This document shows positions 36,009 through 48,420 of a DNA stretch of 64,000 nt, piece by piece. The stretch is taken from NCBI GenBank assembly GCA_025267735.1, contig CM046299.1, positions 36,284,887-36,348,886 on the forward strand. Direction: 5' to 3'. The notes under the pieces are model-generated. The model was not told the DNA's origin. It worked only from the letters and a program-made list of their open reading frames with translations, and made no database searches. Every line of letters starts with the position of its first letter. Position 1 is the stretch's first letter. Made by a program: the position numbers and the translations under genes. The DNA is from Mactra quadrangularis. Its lineage: Eukaryota > Mollusca > Bivalvia > Venerida > Mactridae.

Positions 36009-36811
36009 CAGAGGTGTGTTCAACAATGCGGGCGCTCGCTCGAGCGCTCGCCTCGCGAATTGTTAAGTTATTGAACGACTGCGAGCGCTCATTCTATAAA
36101 TAGAAGAAGGTGAAGATATCGGTCAGTCAGACCGTTTGTGTACAGAATGGCGAGCGTTCGCTATAAAAATCCAAGACGAAGTCAAACAGCACATTATTAA
36201 AAAGCGGGTGGGTGAATCAAAATTATTTCTGCTAGCTGATACACAAGATCTTTCATATTTTTTACCATACATAAATCATAGTGATCAATTTACTGTACCA
36301 AATAAAGGGTACATTTTAGTGTATCACATGCATTGCGTGGGTGGTTTATGTGGAACAAGTAACACACAAGTTTGCGTCCACTTTTCAGAAAAAATCTTTG
36401 ATTTTTTTTTTTATATTTAGATACGGTCGTGATAAAATAAAAACAAATTTCATTTATGCGGCACATGTATAATATTCAGCATCTGACACCATAGCTTATA
36501 TGATATACTAAACCGAAGTTAAGATCGATGTAAATCCCTTTGAAATAAGATAAATACACAGAAGGCTTGAGATTAAAGCATTGGATATTTCGTATTTGGT
36601 TATTTTAAATCTGCTTTATTTTTTCAATGTACCGATTTGAGTACCGGTACCAAAACGAAACGGTATTTACCGGAATTTATATAACAATTTATAAGCGAAA
36701 CACCTCTCGAGCTGTATCGCGAGCGCACGCGAGCGCACGCGCGATCGCCCGCGTTCAGAACGCGGGCGCTCGATGTCGCCCCGAGCGCTCGCATTGTTGA
36801 ACGCACCTCTG
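36009..36811. mobile_element. 0.8-kb hAT-like element, non-autonomous
   Basis: The left end CAGAGGTGTGTTCAACAATG and the inverted right end CATTGTTGAACGCACCTCTG agree at 19 of 20 positions and are followed by GAGCGCTCG-rich blocks. CAGAGGTG is the classic start of hAT ends. The 8 bases outside the two ends do not match, so no target duplication supports the borders. The frame 36136-36420 has no known domain. Confidence 0.6.
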
Positions 36812-37655
36812 ATGTACACTCGACGGCCTTCGCGGTCTATTTATAGAAAGTCACAGTCTAAACCACTGACGAAGACACTGACTGACACCATAAACAAAGA
36901 AGGATTATCAGACCATCACTGATAATGATCCTTTTATATATTGTACATTTATATATTAAATTATCAAACATCATTGGTTTAATTAACGGTTAATAAACAT
37001 TTTTTAAAGAATTTTAATGCCTCACTTATAGAGATCACAGGCGTAAGCAGTACTTTCGTGCTATTAATTGTTTGGGGACCTTTGATGCTTTGCGTCAATA
37101 TTTTCTTGTAAATAAATATAATCTACGTTCGATTAGCCGTCGGAATATGGGACAAAACATGTTCTTGAATCGAATAATCTGGTTTGGTTATCAATAAATA
37201 TAATTTCTTGCCAAATGGACAGGTGAATTATAAAGATAACCATAAAAATGAGTTTGTACGTGCTCGGTCGGAACATGACGAAATTGTTAAACTCTGACAA
37301 TTTAATCTCGATTTATTATCTCAATAATGTCTGATAACATTTTCTGTACAGTTAAATGCTGCAATGTAATCAGCTTCGGCCATACTTCTAACACCCAATC
37401 TTACAGCTCGGGCTATGTGCAACATAATGCTTAGACTAAATAAGAGGTAATCTTTTTATAATGAGCGTCATTTTGGATTTATTACGGTTTTTTTCTTGAA
37501 AGAAGGGAACAAAAAACTGCGCAATTGTTATTCCATTAATATGATTTACTTATAAAATGGTTCGTCATGCGGAAATGTTTGGACAAGATTAGAATCCAAT
37601 CTGTTGGCAAAGTCTTGGACCAAAAGTTTGATTTCATGTACAATCAAAACATAAG
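36812..37655. other. Intergenic, no feature seen
   Basis: No coding frame, repeat or structure that I can support. Confidence 0.35.
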
Positions 37656-37658
37656 ACA

Positions 37659-37936
37659 TAGGCGGATCTAGCGGGGGGTCAGGGGGGTCCGGAGCCCCTC
37701 TTAGAATTTCCATAATGTACCTGTCCATACGTGTATTTCTTGACTTAAAGTCATTTTAAATAGCATGAAGCAATTTTTCTCGGTGATTAACTTAGATTTA
37801 ATGAAGTAGTTTGTAATATTAATATGATACATTATTTTGCAGAATATAATGTGATTGTGGTTCGAAGGTTTGGACCCCCCCCCATGAAAAAGTTCGGACC
37901 CCCATCCTAGAAAAAAATCCTGGATCCGCCCATGTA
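37659..37936. mobile_element. Short inverted-repeat element with GGCGGATC ends
   Basis: TAGGCGGATCTAG at the left and CTGGATCCGCCCATG at the right are inverted copies with one or two changes. Both ends lead into G-runs or C-runs ('GGGGGGTC', 'GGACCCCC'). It is about 280 bases and non-coding; the minus-strand frame across its left end is a by-product. Confidence 0.55.
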
Positions 37937-38119
37937 GTAATAAATAAAACAGACGAAGACGAAAATCTCTTCCAAATCAGAATAATCGTCGATGCTATGC
38001 TTGCTTCAATTTTGGTGGGCTACAATGATGTACAAAAAGTATAGTAATGAAAACGCTTAGTGTCCACCGGCGACGGACACAACCTAGGTCCACCATAAAC
38101 ATTTTATATATTTATAAAA

Positions 38120-38460
38120 ATACATTGCTTAGATAGATCGTGACCATGCCCGCAGGCTCGTAGGAACAAGGGGGGCTAGGGGGGCTTAGCCCCCCAACAT
38201 TTTCAGCAGTTATAGTGACTGAGGATCGTTACTTCATCTGTCACACTATTTTAATTGATCGGTACATGTGTGCTTTTTCGGCAAAATCAATATTGCGAAC
38301 GCCTTATTATGGAACAAGATGCTGAAATGCAGAGTAAAATTTAACTTGAACATATTAAGTACTGTAACATTAAGTAACATAAATCTGAACAAATTAGCCC
38401 CCCCCCCCCCCCCATTTGAAAATGCTTTCTATGTGCCTTGCCCGCCGCTTTTGGTTGAAT
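38120..38460. repeat. Short element with GGGGGGCTAGGGGGGC and poly-C ends
   Basis: 'AGGGGGGCTAGGGGGGCTTAG' near 38168 faces a run of about 16 C at 38398-38413 (TTAGCCCCCC). This suggests a degenerate inverted-repeat element whose right end has become a homopolymer. Confidence 0.4.
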
Positions 38461-38516
38461 CAGCAATTAATGGCTTTTTGACGAATGACCTATTAATTTA
38501 AGCGCTACTATTGTTC

Positions 38517-39368
38517 GTTTTTTCTCAACTGTCAAAACATGAATAATTTCACGGTGAATGCGTTTGTTAAAATTATGGTGGACACACCGGTTCTCAAACC
38601 TCTAAGGACTCAGTGAGCCATTTCTAATTAATCATTTTAATGCAACATTTTTTTTAGAAAAATACATTATAAACACACATTTTAACATATATTCCACTTT
38701 TCTATTATATATTTATTGATATTTTATATTGCAACTAATCCAAATTCTTCCTGAAAAAACACGGCCATTATCTGACAACTGTCATGGCGGCTAAAAATAG
38801 ATGACCTAATTTCGAATTTCTACCGAATTTGGCTATTTGTGAAGTTATAATTAGCTGTCACATGACTTTATGAGCAGAAGACAGGAATGGTTATCTGCCA
38901 TGTGCTTGTTTTGCAATAACATACTTTTAAACAATATTTAATGGATTGTACTGACATAGCAGAAAAAGGTAATAAGGATTTACTGAAAAATATTCACCAT
39001 CACAAAATATTCATTCTAATTACCTGATTCTTGCGCATTATTCTCGTTTGGCAGTTGTAGTTGCGTCGATTGTTTACTTAACATTGTGCACACGAATTGA
39101 TGACGTCATACGCAATTATGTAGCAAAGTAAACAACTTTTTTATGAAAGGTTCGAGATCAGATGAGGTCCGAGAACAGGTGTTTGTACGATATTGTCCTA
39201 ATACACCCATGAGTTTCCGAAAGTGTGTATTATGATTGAGTAAAGCTTCTTATGCCGTATGATAAGTTTTAGTCAAGATATTTTTAATAAAAATTAGGCC
39301 GCCAGTACAAAAACAATGCATTCAGTCACCGTGAAATTATTCAAGCTTTGACAGTTGAAGAAAAACGG
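38517..39368. mobile_element. 0.85-kb inverted-repeat element (family shared with 58524-58945)
   Basis: 'CTCAACTGTCAAAACATGAA' then 'TAATTTCACGGTGAATGC' at the left is inverted at the right as 'GCATTCAGTCACCGTGAAAT' then 'TATTCAAGCTTTGACAGTTG'. The ends are about 50 bases with a few changes. The middle is non-coding and contains a second pair around 'TTGATGACGTCA'. The ends match those at 58524-58945. Confidence 0.6.
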
Positions 39369-39584
39369 ACAATACAACAGGCAATATTAATTTTGTTCAA
39401 GTTTTCATTAAATTTCTCATACGCAATATGAAAAGTTGGAACAGAACTTCGAGAATGTACAATACATGACAGTTGACGCGTGTCATATGAAATTAACAAG
39501 GTATTAAATGAGTTTTGATTGGCCAAGAACTAAGGCAAGCATGATTTTCGATTCCTGCTGATGTGGGCGGCGCTTTATGTGTAC

Positions 39585-40030
39585 TTAGAGCTGCCACGAT
39601 TAACCGGATTATCAGTATATTGCAATACCCAGCTGCAGCAATACGTACCGTGGTACAAATTTAAACATACGGGTATTAGGCATTTTTTTTTCATTGGAAA
39701 ATGTTTTCCTTTGCAAGAGGAAAGTAGGGAAACATCAGTTGAACATTGCATCCTTCATTCAATCTGAGCTTAAGTTACTAGAATTTTAGCTGAATGGGAC
39801 TCATTCTTTTGGTTGTACAACATATATCACAGTCCTAAATGACTGTATAGACTTAAAAAAGCTAGATTCTATCAGTCGCTGCATATAATATTTGCAATGT
39901 TTCTGTTCAATACAGCAAAGGCATAACAGACCTAAAAACCCACAATATATCGTGGCATGTATCGTGATATGGTGCTAGCGTATTGCAATATATCACAATA
40001 TGGTTCTGGCGTATCTTGAAAGTCCTAATT
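39585..40030. mobile_element. hAT-like short element with CAATAYR-rich ends
   Basis: 'TAGAGCTGCCACGATTAACCG' at 39585 resembles the start of hAT short elements. The other side carries 'ATATATCGTGGCATGTATCG' and 'ATTGCAATATATCACAATATG'. Similar ATTGCAATACG/TATCGATA patches occur near 9490-9570, 15270-15655 and 43468-43580 ('GGGATGCGCGATAAAACCGG'), suggesting one family with several worn copies. Confidence 0.35.
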
Positions 40031-40867
40031 ATAAGTGACTAAGTATCAATTTCGATTTATATTGATGTATTATATATACAACATTGGTTCAGAGTTAGTA
40101 TGAGCAGATTTTCAAGATGACAAATTTTAACCTAAGGAACAGGATTTAATTGATGATAAATTGAAGTATGTAATTTGATAACTTAAATCTATAATAATGT
40201 GAACTTCAGTGCATCCGTAAGGACAGTTTTAAATAAGTACTAAAAATTGTTCTAGAATTTAGATTATTGCATCAATACTGCCATTATCAATTAACCCAAA
40301 TTAACATGTTAAGTAATCTTCATTTTACTTTTTAATGTTTTATATGAATACTGTTAATAACTCGAAATTCCTTTCAAAAATAATCTGATTCTTTGTTCAT
40401 CATTTTAATTCGTCTAAAATATTTATTTATCTGAAAAACTTATATACAATGGCTAAAAATCTTTTCCTTCAATCAACATCTTATATGTAGTTATACCAAG
40501 CAAAAAGAGATCACTATGAAAACATTGTTCAATCCAGACCTTAATGTCAACTAAAGTTGAATAAACAACAGTAAAAGCTGCAGATTCTGTTCAGCATTGA
40601 TGATACATGTTTAACACTTGTGAGGTACAATAGAACTGATTATATTTAAATTGGTGAATGATTTATTACAGCATTGATGCAACATTTTGTTAATAGATCT
40701 TCAAGACAGCATGAAACACAGACAAATTCCTGTATTATTTGACAACATTAAACATGCACTTCATTAGTTTTCTTATCGATTTACGGCTTAGTTCGTATAC
40801 ATTGGCCAAGTTTTGTTGCTTTAATTAGTGACAATACGAATTATGCATGCAAAAGTGACGATTTCAT

Positions 40868-40935
40868 TATATCAAACGGTTTGTGGTGCAGAGGTATTAC
40901 CGTAAAGTACTGACTTGTCAATTGAAATACCCCGG
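40868..40935 (+). repeat. Possible tRNA-derived SINE head
   Basis: TGGTGCAGAGG is a perfect A-box match; GGGTTTGTAGTTC, about 45 bases on, is a poor B box. No tail was identified. Confidence 0.3.
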
Positions 40936-42225
40936 GTTTGTAGTTCACAGATGTGTTTATCAAAAGTTATTAATCTATTTCTATGATTACAGTACATATA
41001 GGATGACTTTATGGTACAAACAGCAGTTATCCCCTTGACTGACCTGCACAAAACCCTTTCACTAGTGAAAATTGATTAAGGCTTGTAAATACATGTAACA
41101 TATCTAACTTAGTTGAGCTTATTGAAAACTTTACATTCTAATATACAATTGTATGACAGTGACTGAAACAATTTAGTATTTTAAAGAAGTATTAAATATT
41201 AAAGCAGATTGGTCATGCTACTCATACAATCAGTCAAATAGTAATTAATATATTCATAGGCTCAGGTTAATAAAATTAGGACAGTTCACACATATACTTA
41301 TAAAAATAAATACAGACATGGATCATCTCACAACATACCAACAATTTGACAATGATGTCTAGTTTTCTCCATCAATAACATATTTGGAGAAATTGCTGGC
41401 CTTGTGAAAAGGTTGGTGAGTATTGTTATCAGATAAAGGCACTGGAAGGCTAGGTTGAGTGTACTGGTCTCTGCAAAAGTACCCAAGTTGTGCTAACATG
41501 GCTTTAACCCAATATATAAATCAATCTTTTGATTATAGACTCTAAATTTCTTGATTATTGAAAAATCAAACAACCTTTAGAACTTTTAACATGATCATTG
41601 TCATGGGCCTTTAATTGAGACGATAACATTTGGATACGAACGGTAACTCTGCTGTGACAATCAGTTTCGGATGTCTTCGGCGAATATCACTGTAATAAAT
41701 CTATGTCGTCGGTGAGTGGTCTGTGTTCAACAGCGAATTTATAAAGTGCTGATCTTTGACAGTGAGTATTTCTAGTCTTTATCAAGTATTTTTACTCTGA
41801 AGATTTGAAGAACGTCGCCTTTTATATGCCAACTTGTTTCTGTAATTTGTAAGAAGCGTTCAAACTGATGATAATATGAATATGTTTTGCAATGCGACTT
41901 CGGATGACTTCGGCAATTGCCCCAGTAACGATTCTTAGTTCTCAGCGTTGAAGTCGATCGGTTATCAACGTCGAATTTAAGAAAAGTGAATCGTTGACAG
42001 CTAATTTTTCTGTACTTAATCAGTTACTGAAACAATGGCGATTTAAATGACATCGCTCTTAAGGTACGTACTTGGTGCAAGCCGTAATCATGGCGACCTC
42101 CTCTGGAGTTATTGTTCTGCTGAGATGTCCACTTACAAATGTAGTTGTTGCTGATCTTATACAACATGGTCATTTGTTGTTTTGTCCGTTTGGATTCCAG
42201 GCTTTCCCATCCCAGGGAGTCAAGC
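40936..42225. other. Intergenic with a twofold repeat
   Basis: No gene. 'TTCGGATG(T/A)CTTCGGC' with surrounding 'GTAAC(T/G)' sequence occurs at about 41668 and 41901, a diverged duplication of about 235 bases. Confidence 0.35.
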
Positions 42226-42228
42226 ATG

Positions 42229-42267
42229 TCTGTAACGATTTGTTAGATATGTAACAAATCGTTACAG
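42229..42267. repeat. Palindrome TGTAACGATTTGTTA/TAACAAATCGTTACA
   Basis: Perfect inverted arms of 15-17 bases around a spacer of about six bases. Confidence 0.8.
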
Positions 42268-42713
42268 AAACACCTAAATATTTTGTGGTTAATACCATCC
42301 AGAGACTATGTCTCTGATACCATCAAATTATATTGCTAATGATTCGTCACTAAACTTCAAAACTGATCACATCCTGGCACGCTTGTTCAATATAAGAATG
42401 TATTGACGGCGTAGATGTTTCATTTGCAGATTTTCACCTCAACTTTGTAACATTTTATAGAAAAAATGCAATAAATTTGCACATTTTCACTGTCCTTGTG
42501 TGTCTTTTGATACATGCACGCGTACGATAGTCACTTACGCTGGTCTGACTCTTAACATTTGACTATCAAATAAAAGCATAAAATAATTAAAATATAATTC
42601 AAAATTATTTCAAAATGTGTTATACTACATTAATTCATAATAGTAAAACATAAAAAGTGTCTTTGTGCATACATATTCACTGTCTTTGTGTGTCTTTTGA
42701 TGTCTTTTGACGT

Positions 42714-42776
42714 CTTTTGATGTCTGTGGCAGTATTTAGTATGGGTCCTACTAAATACTGCCACAGACATCAAAAG
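42714..42776. repeat. Perfect 28-bp inverted repeat with 7-base loop
   Basis: 42714-42741 and 42749-42776 are exact reverse complements (CTTTTGATGTCTGTGGCAGT...). Both flanks continue with repeats of the GTCTTTTGA(T/C) motif, also seen at 42497. It could extrude as a cruciform. Confidence 0.9.
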
Positions 42777-43104
42777 ACACCAAAAGACGTCAAATACTCT
42801 TTTTAATTTTATCATAAAATAAAGAATTGAAACGTAATTTGGAATCATTTTAGTGAAATATTTCTCTTTAATTATGCATTATTAATGCATTTAAATTACG
42901 ATAGCTACTAAATACTGACATGAACTTGTAATGTATAATATAATCGGTGCCTTTTTGTGTATCGCTGTTGATTGACACGTGATTGGGATTAACGTATATT
43001 GTGTTGGGTGATATATTGTGTATCGCTGTTGATTGACACATTACTGCAACATTAAATATCGTGTTAATATGCATAGACATGTGGTTATACGCGACACGTG
43101 TCAA

Positions 43105-44900
43105 TAGTAGGATGATATATTTAATTGGTTTTTGAATTAATTGTATATGATGATTAAATGTTCAATAGACCATCCAATATAAAATAAATAAATCATAATA
43201 AGTAAATTATAATAAATAATTAAGCGTGCGGATGGTTAATAGTCCCCATCCCTCAATTTGGAAATTATGTATAAATATATTGCATTGTCTTTCTATTTAT
43301 AACTTTATTTCACGACAACATATCTTTTAGCGCGTTTCCTAGTCTCTGTGTGTATTTTATGTTAATTATGAAATTTGCACATGCATGGTGCTTGTGAACG
43401 ACGTTCTCTAATATGTTCAGTATTTTATTCAGCTGATAAACTAAATTGTATAACGATATAGTTAGTAGGGATGCGCGATAAAACCGGTATACCGGTATAT
43501 TGTAATACGTTTCAAATACAATACGTACCGGTACGGTCCCACGATATATCGCGATATTTTTATCTTAATCTATTGTAATAGACTAATAGCGCATACTCGA
43601 ACCTGCTTTGCATTATTTATGGACCCATTTGACCGGAATCTATTTCAATTTTGGTTTTCCTTTAAATCTATTTTAGCATAAAGGTCTAGTATGAAGTATT
43701 GACATTTCTTTCATGCTTTACGGTGAAATGATGTGTTATTCGATTAAAAAATAAACGATGAAAATATCGGTTTATATTTTCACTACGGTGAAAATATAAA
43801 AAATGACGGACTACTTTTTTCAAGGGAGACAGACAAGCTGCAGCTATTTCCAACATCATGTAAGCGAGTTCAATGGTGACGAAAAAATGCATGAGTTGAT
43901 GCTAAACCAGGAGATGATATAAACAAATCCATCTAATCCTGTTGCTAACTGATTTTTAAAACGAAAGTCTACGAGTTTAGTCGACACAGCTTCAGTCCAG
44001 ATAACACGGCAATCACGCGACTCGTATGATATGACGGAGATTTTTCTACATAATTGGGGTCAAATGCGAGAGTTTCGTACTTTAAATGAATGGTTAAATA
44101 ATACATACAAAAGTCTAATGCAGGTTTTCACAAGAAAATTCATTACAAATCTTTGAATAACTTACGTCCCCATTCAAATCCAGCGAGGAAAACTTAAGAC
44201 TAAACGTTGACTGTATCAAAGCTGCATCATGTGCATTGGATTCCATTCTGTGATTAATTTGATGAATTGCCAGTCATTATACGGTAAATACAAAGGTTGA
44301 CTAGTATAAATCCAAGCCAATCTGTGCATAAATTAGATATAATATACTGGCTTCAAAAATCATCGACGTTCTTGAGTCATCGCCATTTTGGCAAATCAAT
44401 GACACATCCCTTCAGCGCGCTATGTGTTTCCTTGCATTATCCTTATATCCATATATTCATTTACAAATCAGTGTAAGAAACATGTACTTTCCAGTCGCCT
44501 GATAATATCCTTTAAATCCTTCCGTTTAATCGCGAAATATGACATCACAATAAGAAATTTCTGTGTTGATTTAAAATTCGCGTAATCCAACTCCGACGTA
44601 AACACATTTACCTTGACATTGACTGTTTTATCTGCGGTACATGTTTTGTCTCCTTCCGCGTTGGGAAACTGTTACACGATTGTCGAGTTTAAATTTGTTT
44701 TCCCACATACTTCTTTACCGTAACAAACATAGATTAATTAGATTTGGATGGATACTGTCTTTAGAAATTAACAATTCTGTTGCAATTAATTGGCACACTG
44801 GGACTACTTATTTTCGCTCTATCACATTTATAACGTGTTATACGGTCAGTCCGTCCATTAACTGGCACAGGTAGCATCTATACTATTGCATCATTTTCCA
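43105..44900. other. Intergenic, worn repeats only
   Basis: Contains the hAT-like patch at 43468-43580 and a short inverted pair GGTTTATATTTTCAC/GTGAAAATATAAA near 43768. No gene is supported. Confidence 0.35.
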
Positions 44901-44911
44901 TGTGAAACGGG

Positions 44912-45015
44912 CGATTTATATTTCACCTTGTGAGCTCAGAAAATGACATTTTCACTCGTGGCTACGCCACTCGTGAAAATATTTTTTCTAAGCTCACTCG
45001 GTGAAATATAAATCG
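44912..45015. mobile_element. 104-bp fold-back element
   Basis: CGATTTATATTTCACCTTGT at the left is inverted as GAGTGAAATATAAATCG-type sequence at the right (one side reads CTCGGTGAAATATAAATCG). The inner arms meet at TTTTCACTCGTGGC-TAC-GCCACTCGTGAAAA. Confidence 0.75.
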
Positions 45016-45363
45016 ATCTTACACCAAAATCTGCGAATATCCTCTATATCTACCTGTGACGACTTTAACATTAAGTGGGGGTGGAACTGATGTACATGTA
45101 CATATTGGCATTGAGTTAGATAAGAAAAGATTATATGTTTTCGTAAAATTTAGTTGGTATCCATAATATTTTATTTCAATCTTAACTTTTTCTTATTTTG
45201 TACGCGTCGGCATCTTTGCTCTTATCCTTTGTTGACCGCCTTTTCCCTCTATATCAATATCGTCTGCCTAACGCGTCCGCCTTAAGATTTATCAGTGATG
45301 TCCATCTATATACTTATGTATTAAAGCTTTACTTTATAATATGACAATACATGAAAATATCGG

Positions 45364-45761
45364 CAGTTATAGTCCCTTAAACTAATGCCAGCTATTAGAA
45401 TCTATTAAATTATTCTGAAAATGTGTTTAACACACCCTCTGAAATGTTTAAATTGTTTTAATTAGTTGTATAAGAAATATATCACTGTACAGATATTTTT
45501 GTCCTTATTGTTTTATAGATAAATAGCTACAAATCATTCTTAACCTCTATAAAACTAAGTACTTAGCAAAACGTGCACACTTCCCAGTACACCTCCATTT
45601 ATACAGTATATTACAGTGGATGCTTTACCTATTATTAGGCAGGAGGCAAATCAGAGGAAGTTCTATGTGGCAATGGGTTGGTGCTTAATATGTAATTCAC
45701 AAATGGCATGCTGGCACTATCAGTCTATCAGCATAGTGTCGCAAAGGAACATTCGATTTAA
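45364..45761 (+). repeat. Dispersed repeat, copy B, interrupted at TTAA
   Basis: Aligns with 8912-9336. Homology stops at 45761, exactly at ATTCGATTTAA, where the fold-back element begins. Confidence 0.75.
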
Positions 45762-46687
45762 GGTGGGTCGGTACCTTACTCGGAGGAAAAAACGAAAAAA
45801 ATATTATGTTCACCGATTATGATAAAAGTTAGCTAGCAGATACCTTCCTGCTTCTTGTTTGTTTTTCTGGTAACCTTAGCGACGTTGTCGTTTTTTTTTC
45901 ACGACGTCACGGACGTCACATTGGTTCGCGCTAAAAACAGGCATGCAAGTACATTAAACCCATACATTTAAAGTATTGAATGTCCGAGGACAAAGATAAT
46001 TATACCAAAATGTGTCTGAAATGTTGTTGCATACGAATATTTTGTTCCGATTATCTAAATATCACGTCAGTCGTTAAGATTGTACATTTCATCACTGAAT
46101 TTAGGGCTTTTACGTTTAAAAGGTTTCACAAATTGCCGAGTTATAATGTTTATTTTCAAATTAATGCTGAACGGTGGTCAAATTCTTATAGCGATTTTTG
46201 AAATCTACGCACTTTTTGTGTCATTTTAATGAAATTAAAAAGGAAAGTGAACGTTCTCAGTTTTTCACAATATCGCTTTTAAAGTAAAATTACCTTCAAA
46301 ACAACAACGTTAATATTACGTTGCGCTGACGTTGTGATTTTGCGTTATGTGTGTAATTTTCTTGTAAATTTAATTTTGTAGTTTCTTTCCAGTTCTTTAT
46401 GAATTTCTTGTGACACTCAGCATCTGATCTGTTCAAAATTAGTCAATCAAAGTCCGCTTCTACTTATTTTTGCAACAAATGCTTTAATCACAACGTTAGC
46501 GTAACGTTATATTAACGTCGTTGTAATGAAGGTAATTTTACTTTGAACGCGATATTGTGAAAAACTGAGAACGTTCACTTTCTTTTTTTATTTCATTAAA
46601 ATGACACAAAAAGTGCGTAGATTTCAAAAATCGCGATAAGAATTTGACCACCGTTCTGCATTAATTTGAAAATAAACATTATAACTC
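45762..46687. mobile_element. TTAA fold-back transposon, second copy, right end lost
   Basis: The left arm (from GGTGGGTCGGTACCTTACTC) and the start of the right arm match 16473-17773 closely. The right arm stops at ATAACTC (46687), where the other copy continues for about 375 more bases to its terminus. The missing part is replaced by the repeat at 46690-47365. The frame 45980-46201 is arm sequence. Confidence 0.82.
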
Positions 46688-46689
46688 AC

Positions 46690-47365
46690 TGCCTAGTCAT
46701 GGTAAACATTTGTGTTATTTTGAAATCACTCCATTCATAATGAAGTTACAACCGATACAAAAAAAATCATTTTTAGTCATGTAACCTTGACCTTGGAACT
46801 ACAGGCGCGAGTATTGTACGTGACACACCGTAAAGTCATGATCAACATTTGTGCCAAGTTATTTTTAAATCACTCAATTCATAATGAAGTTATAAACAGG
46901 CAATACAAGAACATATATTTTATTGTAACAGTGACCTTGACCTTGAACCTACAGGCATGGGTGTTGTATGTGACCCAACGTCTTGATACGGTGAACATGT
47001 ATACCAAGTTATTTTAAAATCCACTAAGAAATAACAAATTTAATTACAGCCAGGAAAAGAAAATTATATTTTTAGTAACAATGACTTTGACCTTGGACCT
47101 ACAGGGTATTGTTCGTGACACACCGTCAAGTTATGGTAAACATTTATGCCAAGTTATTTTAAATCCAATAACAAATAAATTTACAGCTTGGACAAGATTG
47201 TTCTATTTTTAGTAATTGTGAACTTGGGACGTAGATCCTGACCGAGTTTTGTGACAATCGGAGCAAATATGTGACCCCTAGAGTGTTAACGAACTAAGTG
47301 TGGACATACGACGGACATTCATCGATCCAAATAGCTCACCCTGAACTAGCTCAGGTGAGCTAAAA
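46690..47365 (+). repeat. Bivalve-type repeat: four units with TGACCTTGACCTTGGA
   Basis: Units of about 135-165 bases carry 'TGACCTTGACCTTGGA(A/C)CTACAGG', 'GTGACACACCGT', 'GGTAAACATTTGTG' and 'AAGTTATTTTAAAT'. The array ends with 'CATACGACGGACATTCATCG' and 'CTCAGGTGAGCTAAAA'. The frame 46787-47017 follows two units and is not a gene. Traces of the same family may lie at 54460-54990. Confidence 0.7.
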
Positions 47366-47558
47366 ACCGTCTAAAAATCGGCACTATCAAAGACAAATGA
47401 ACGCGACTTTAAGATTAATTTGAATACAAAATAATTCATCCGATCGTTTTAAATAAATTATGATCTCAAATTATATATTCAAGCATCTCACGGTACTCTA
47501 ATCAGGCCTTATCAAGCAGTTGATTATACAAGAGTATGCTAGAGCCTACCGTCTATAT

Positions 47559-48420
47559 AATTGATCCCAAGGACGACTGATCCCATGTCATTTTGACAGG
47601 GGTGAACAATTGATCCCATGTACAACTGATCCCATGTCATTTTTGACAGAGATGAACAATTGATCAAATGTACAACTAATCCTATACATTTTAGACAGTG
47701 TTGAACAATTGATCCAATGGACAACCGGTCCCATGCCTTGTTTAACAGGAGCAAACAATTGATCCCTTGGACAACTGATCCCATGTCATTTATGACAGGG
47801 GGGAACAATTGATCACATAGACAACTGATCCCATGCCATATGTGACAGGGTTGAACAATTGATCCCATGCCATTTTGACAGGGGTGAACAATTGATCCCA
47901 TGCCATTTTGACAGGGGTGAACAATTGATCACATAGACAACTGATACCATACCATTTTTGACAGGGGTGAAAAATCAATCCCATGAATAACTGATCAGAT
48001 ACCATTTTTGACAATGGTGGTGACAATTATCCCAGGCCATTTTTGACGGGGAGCAAACAATTGATCCCATTGACCACTGAATCCATGCCAATTTTAATAG
48101 GGTTGAATAATTGATCCCATGACATTTTTGACAGGGGTGAACAATTGATCCCATGTCATTTTTGACAGGGAGCAAACAATTGATCCCATGGACAACTGAT
48201 TCCATGTCATTTATAACAGGGGATAAAAATTGATCCCATAGACAACAGTACCATGCCATTTTTGACAATGGTGAACAACTGATCCCATGACATTTTTGAC
48301 AGGGTTGAATAATTGATTTTATGGACCACTTATTACATGTTATTTTTGATAGGGGTGAACAATTGATCCTATGACATTTTTGACAGGGGTGAACAATTGA
48401 TCCCATGACATTTTTGACAG
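47559..48420 (-). repeat. Satellite of about 50 bp, first block
   Basis: The unit reads 'GATCCCATGCCATTTTTGAC' then 'AGGGGTGAACAATT', with an optional 'GATCCCATGGACAACT' insert, giving units of about 33 and 50 bases. Three overlapping minus-strand frames of 78-156 codons with 'GSIVHPCQ' repeats are artefacts of the unit. The array stops at CAG 48418-48420 and resumes at 53912. Confidence 0.85.

Noticed and set aside
36136..36420. 94-codon frame in the hAT-like element as a transposase piece
   Set aside because: No hAT dimerisation or catalytic motif can be seen; the length is within chance for this composition.
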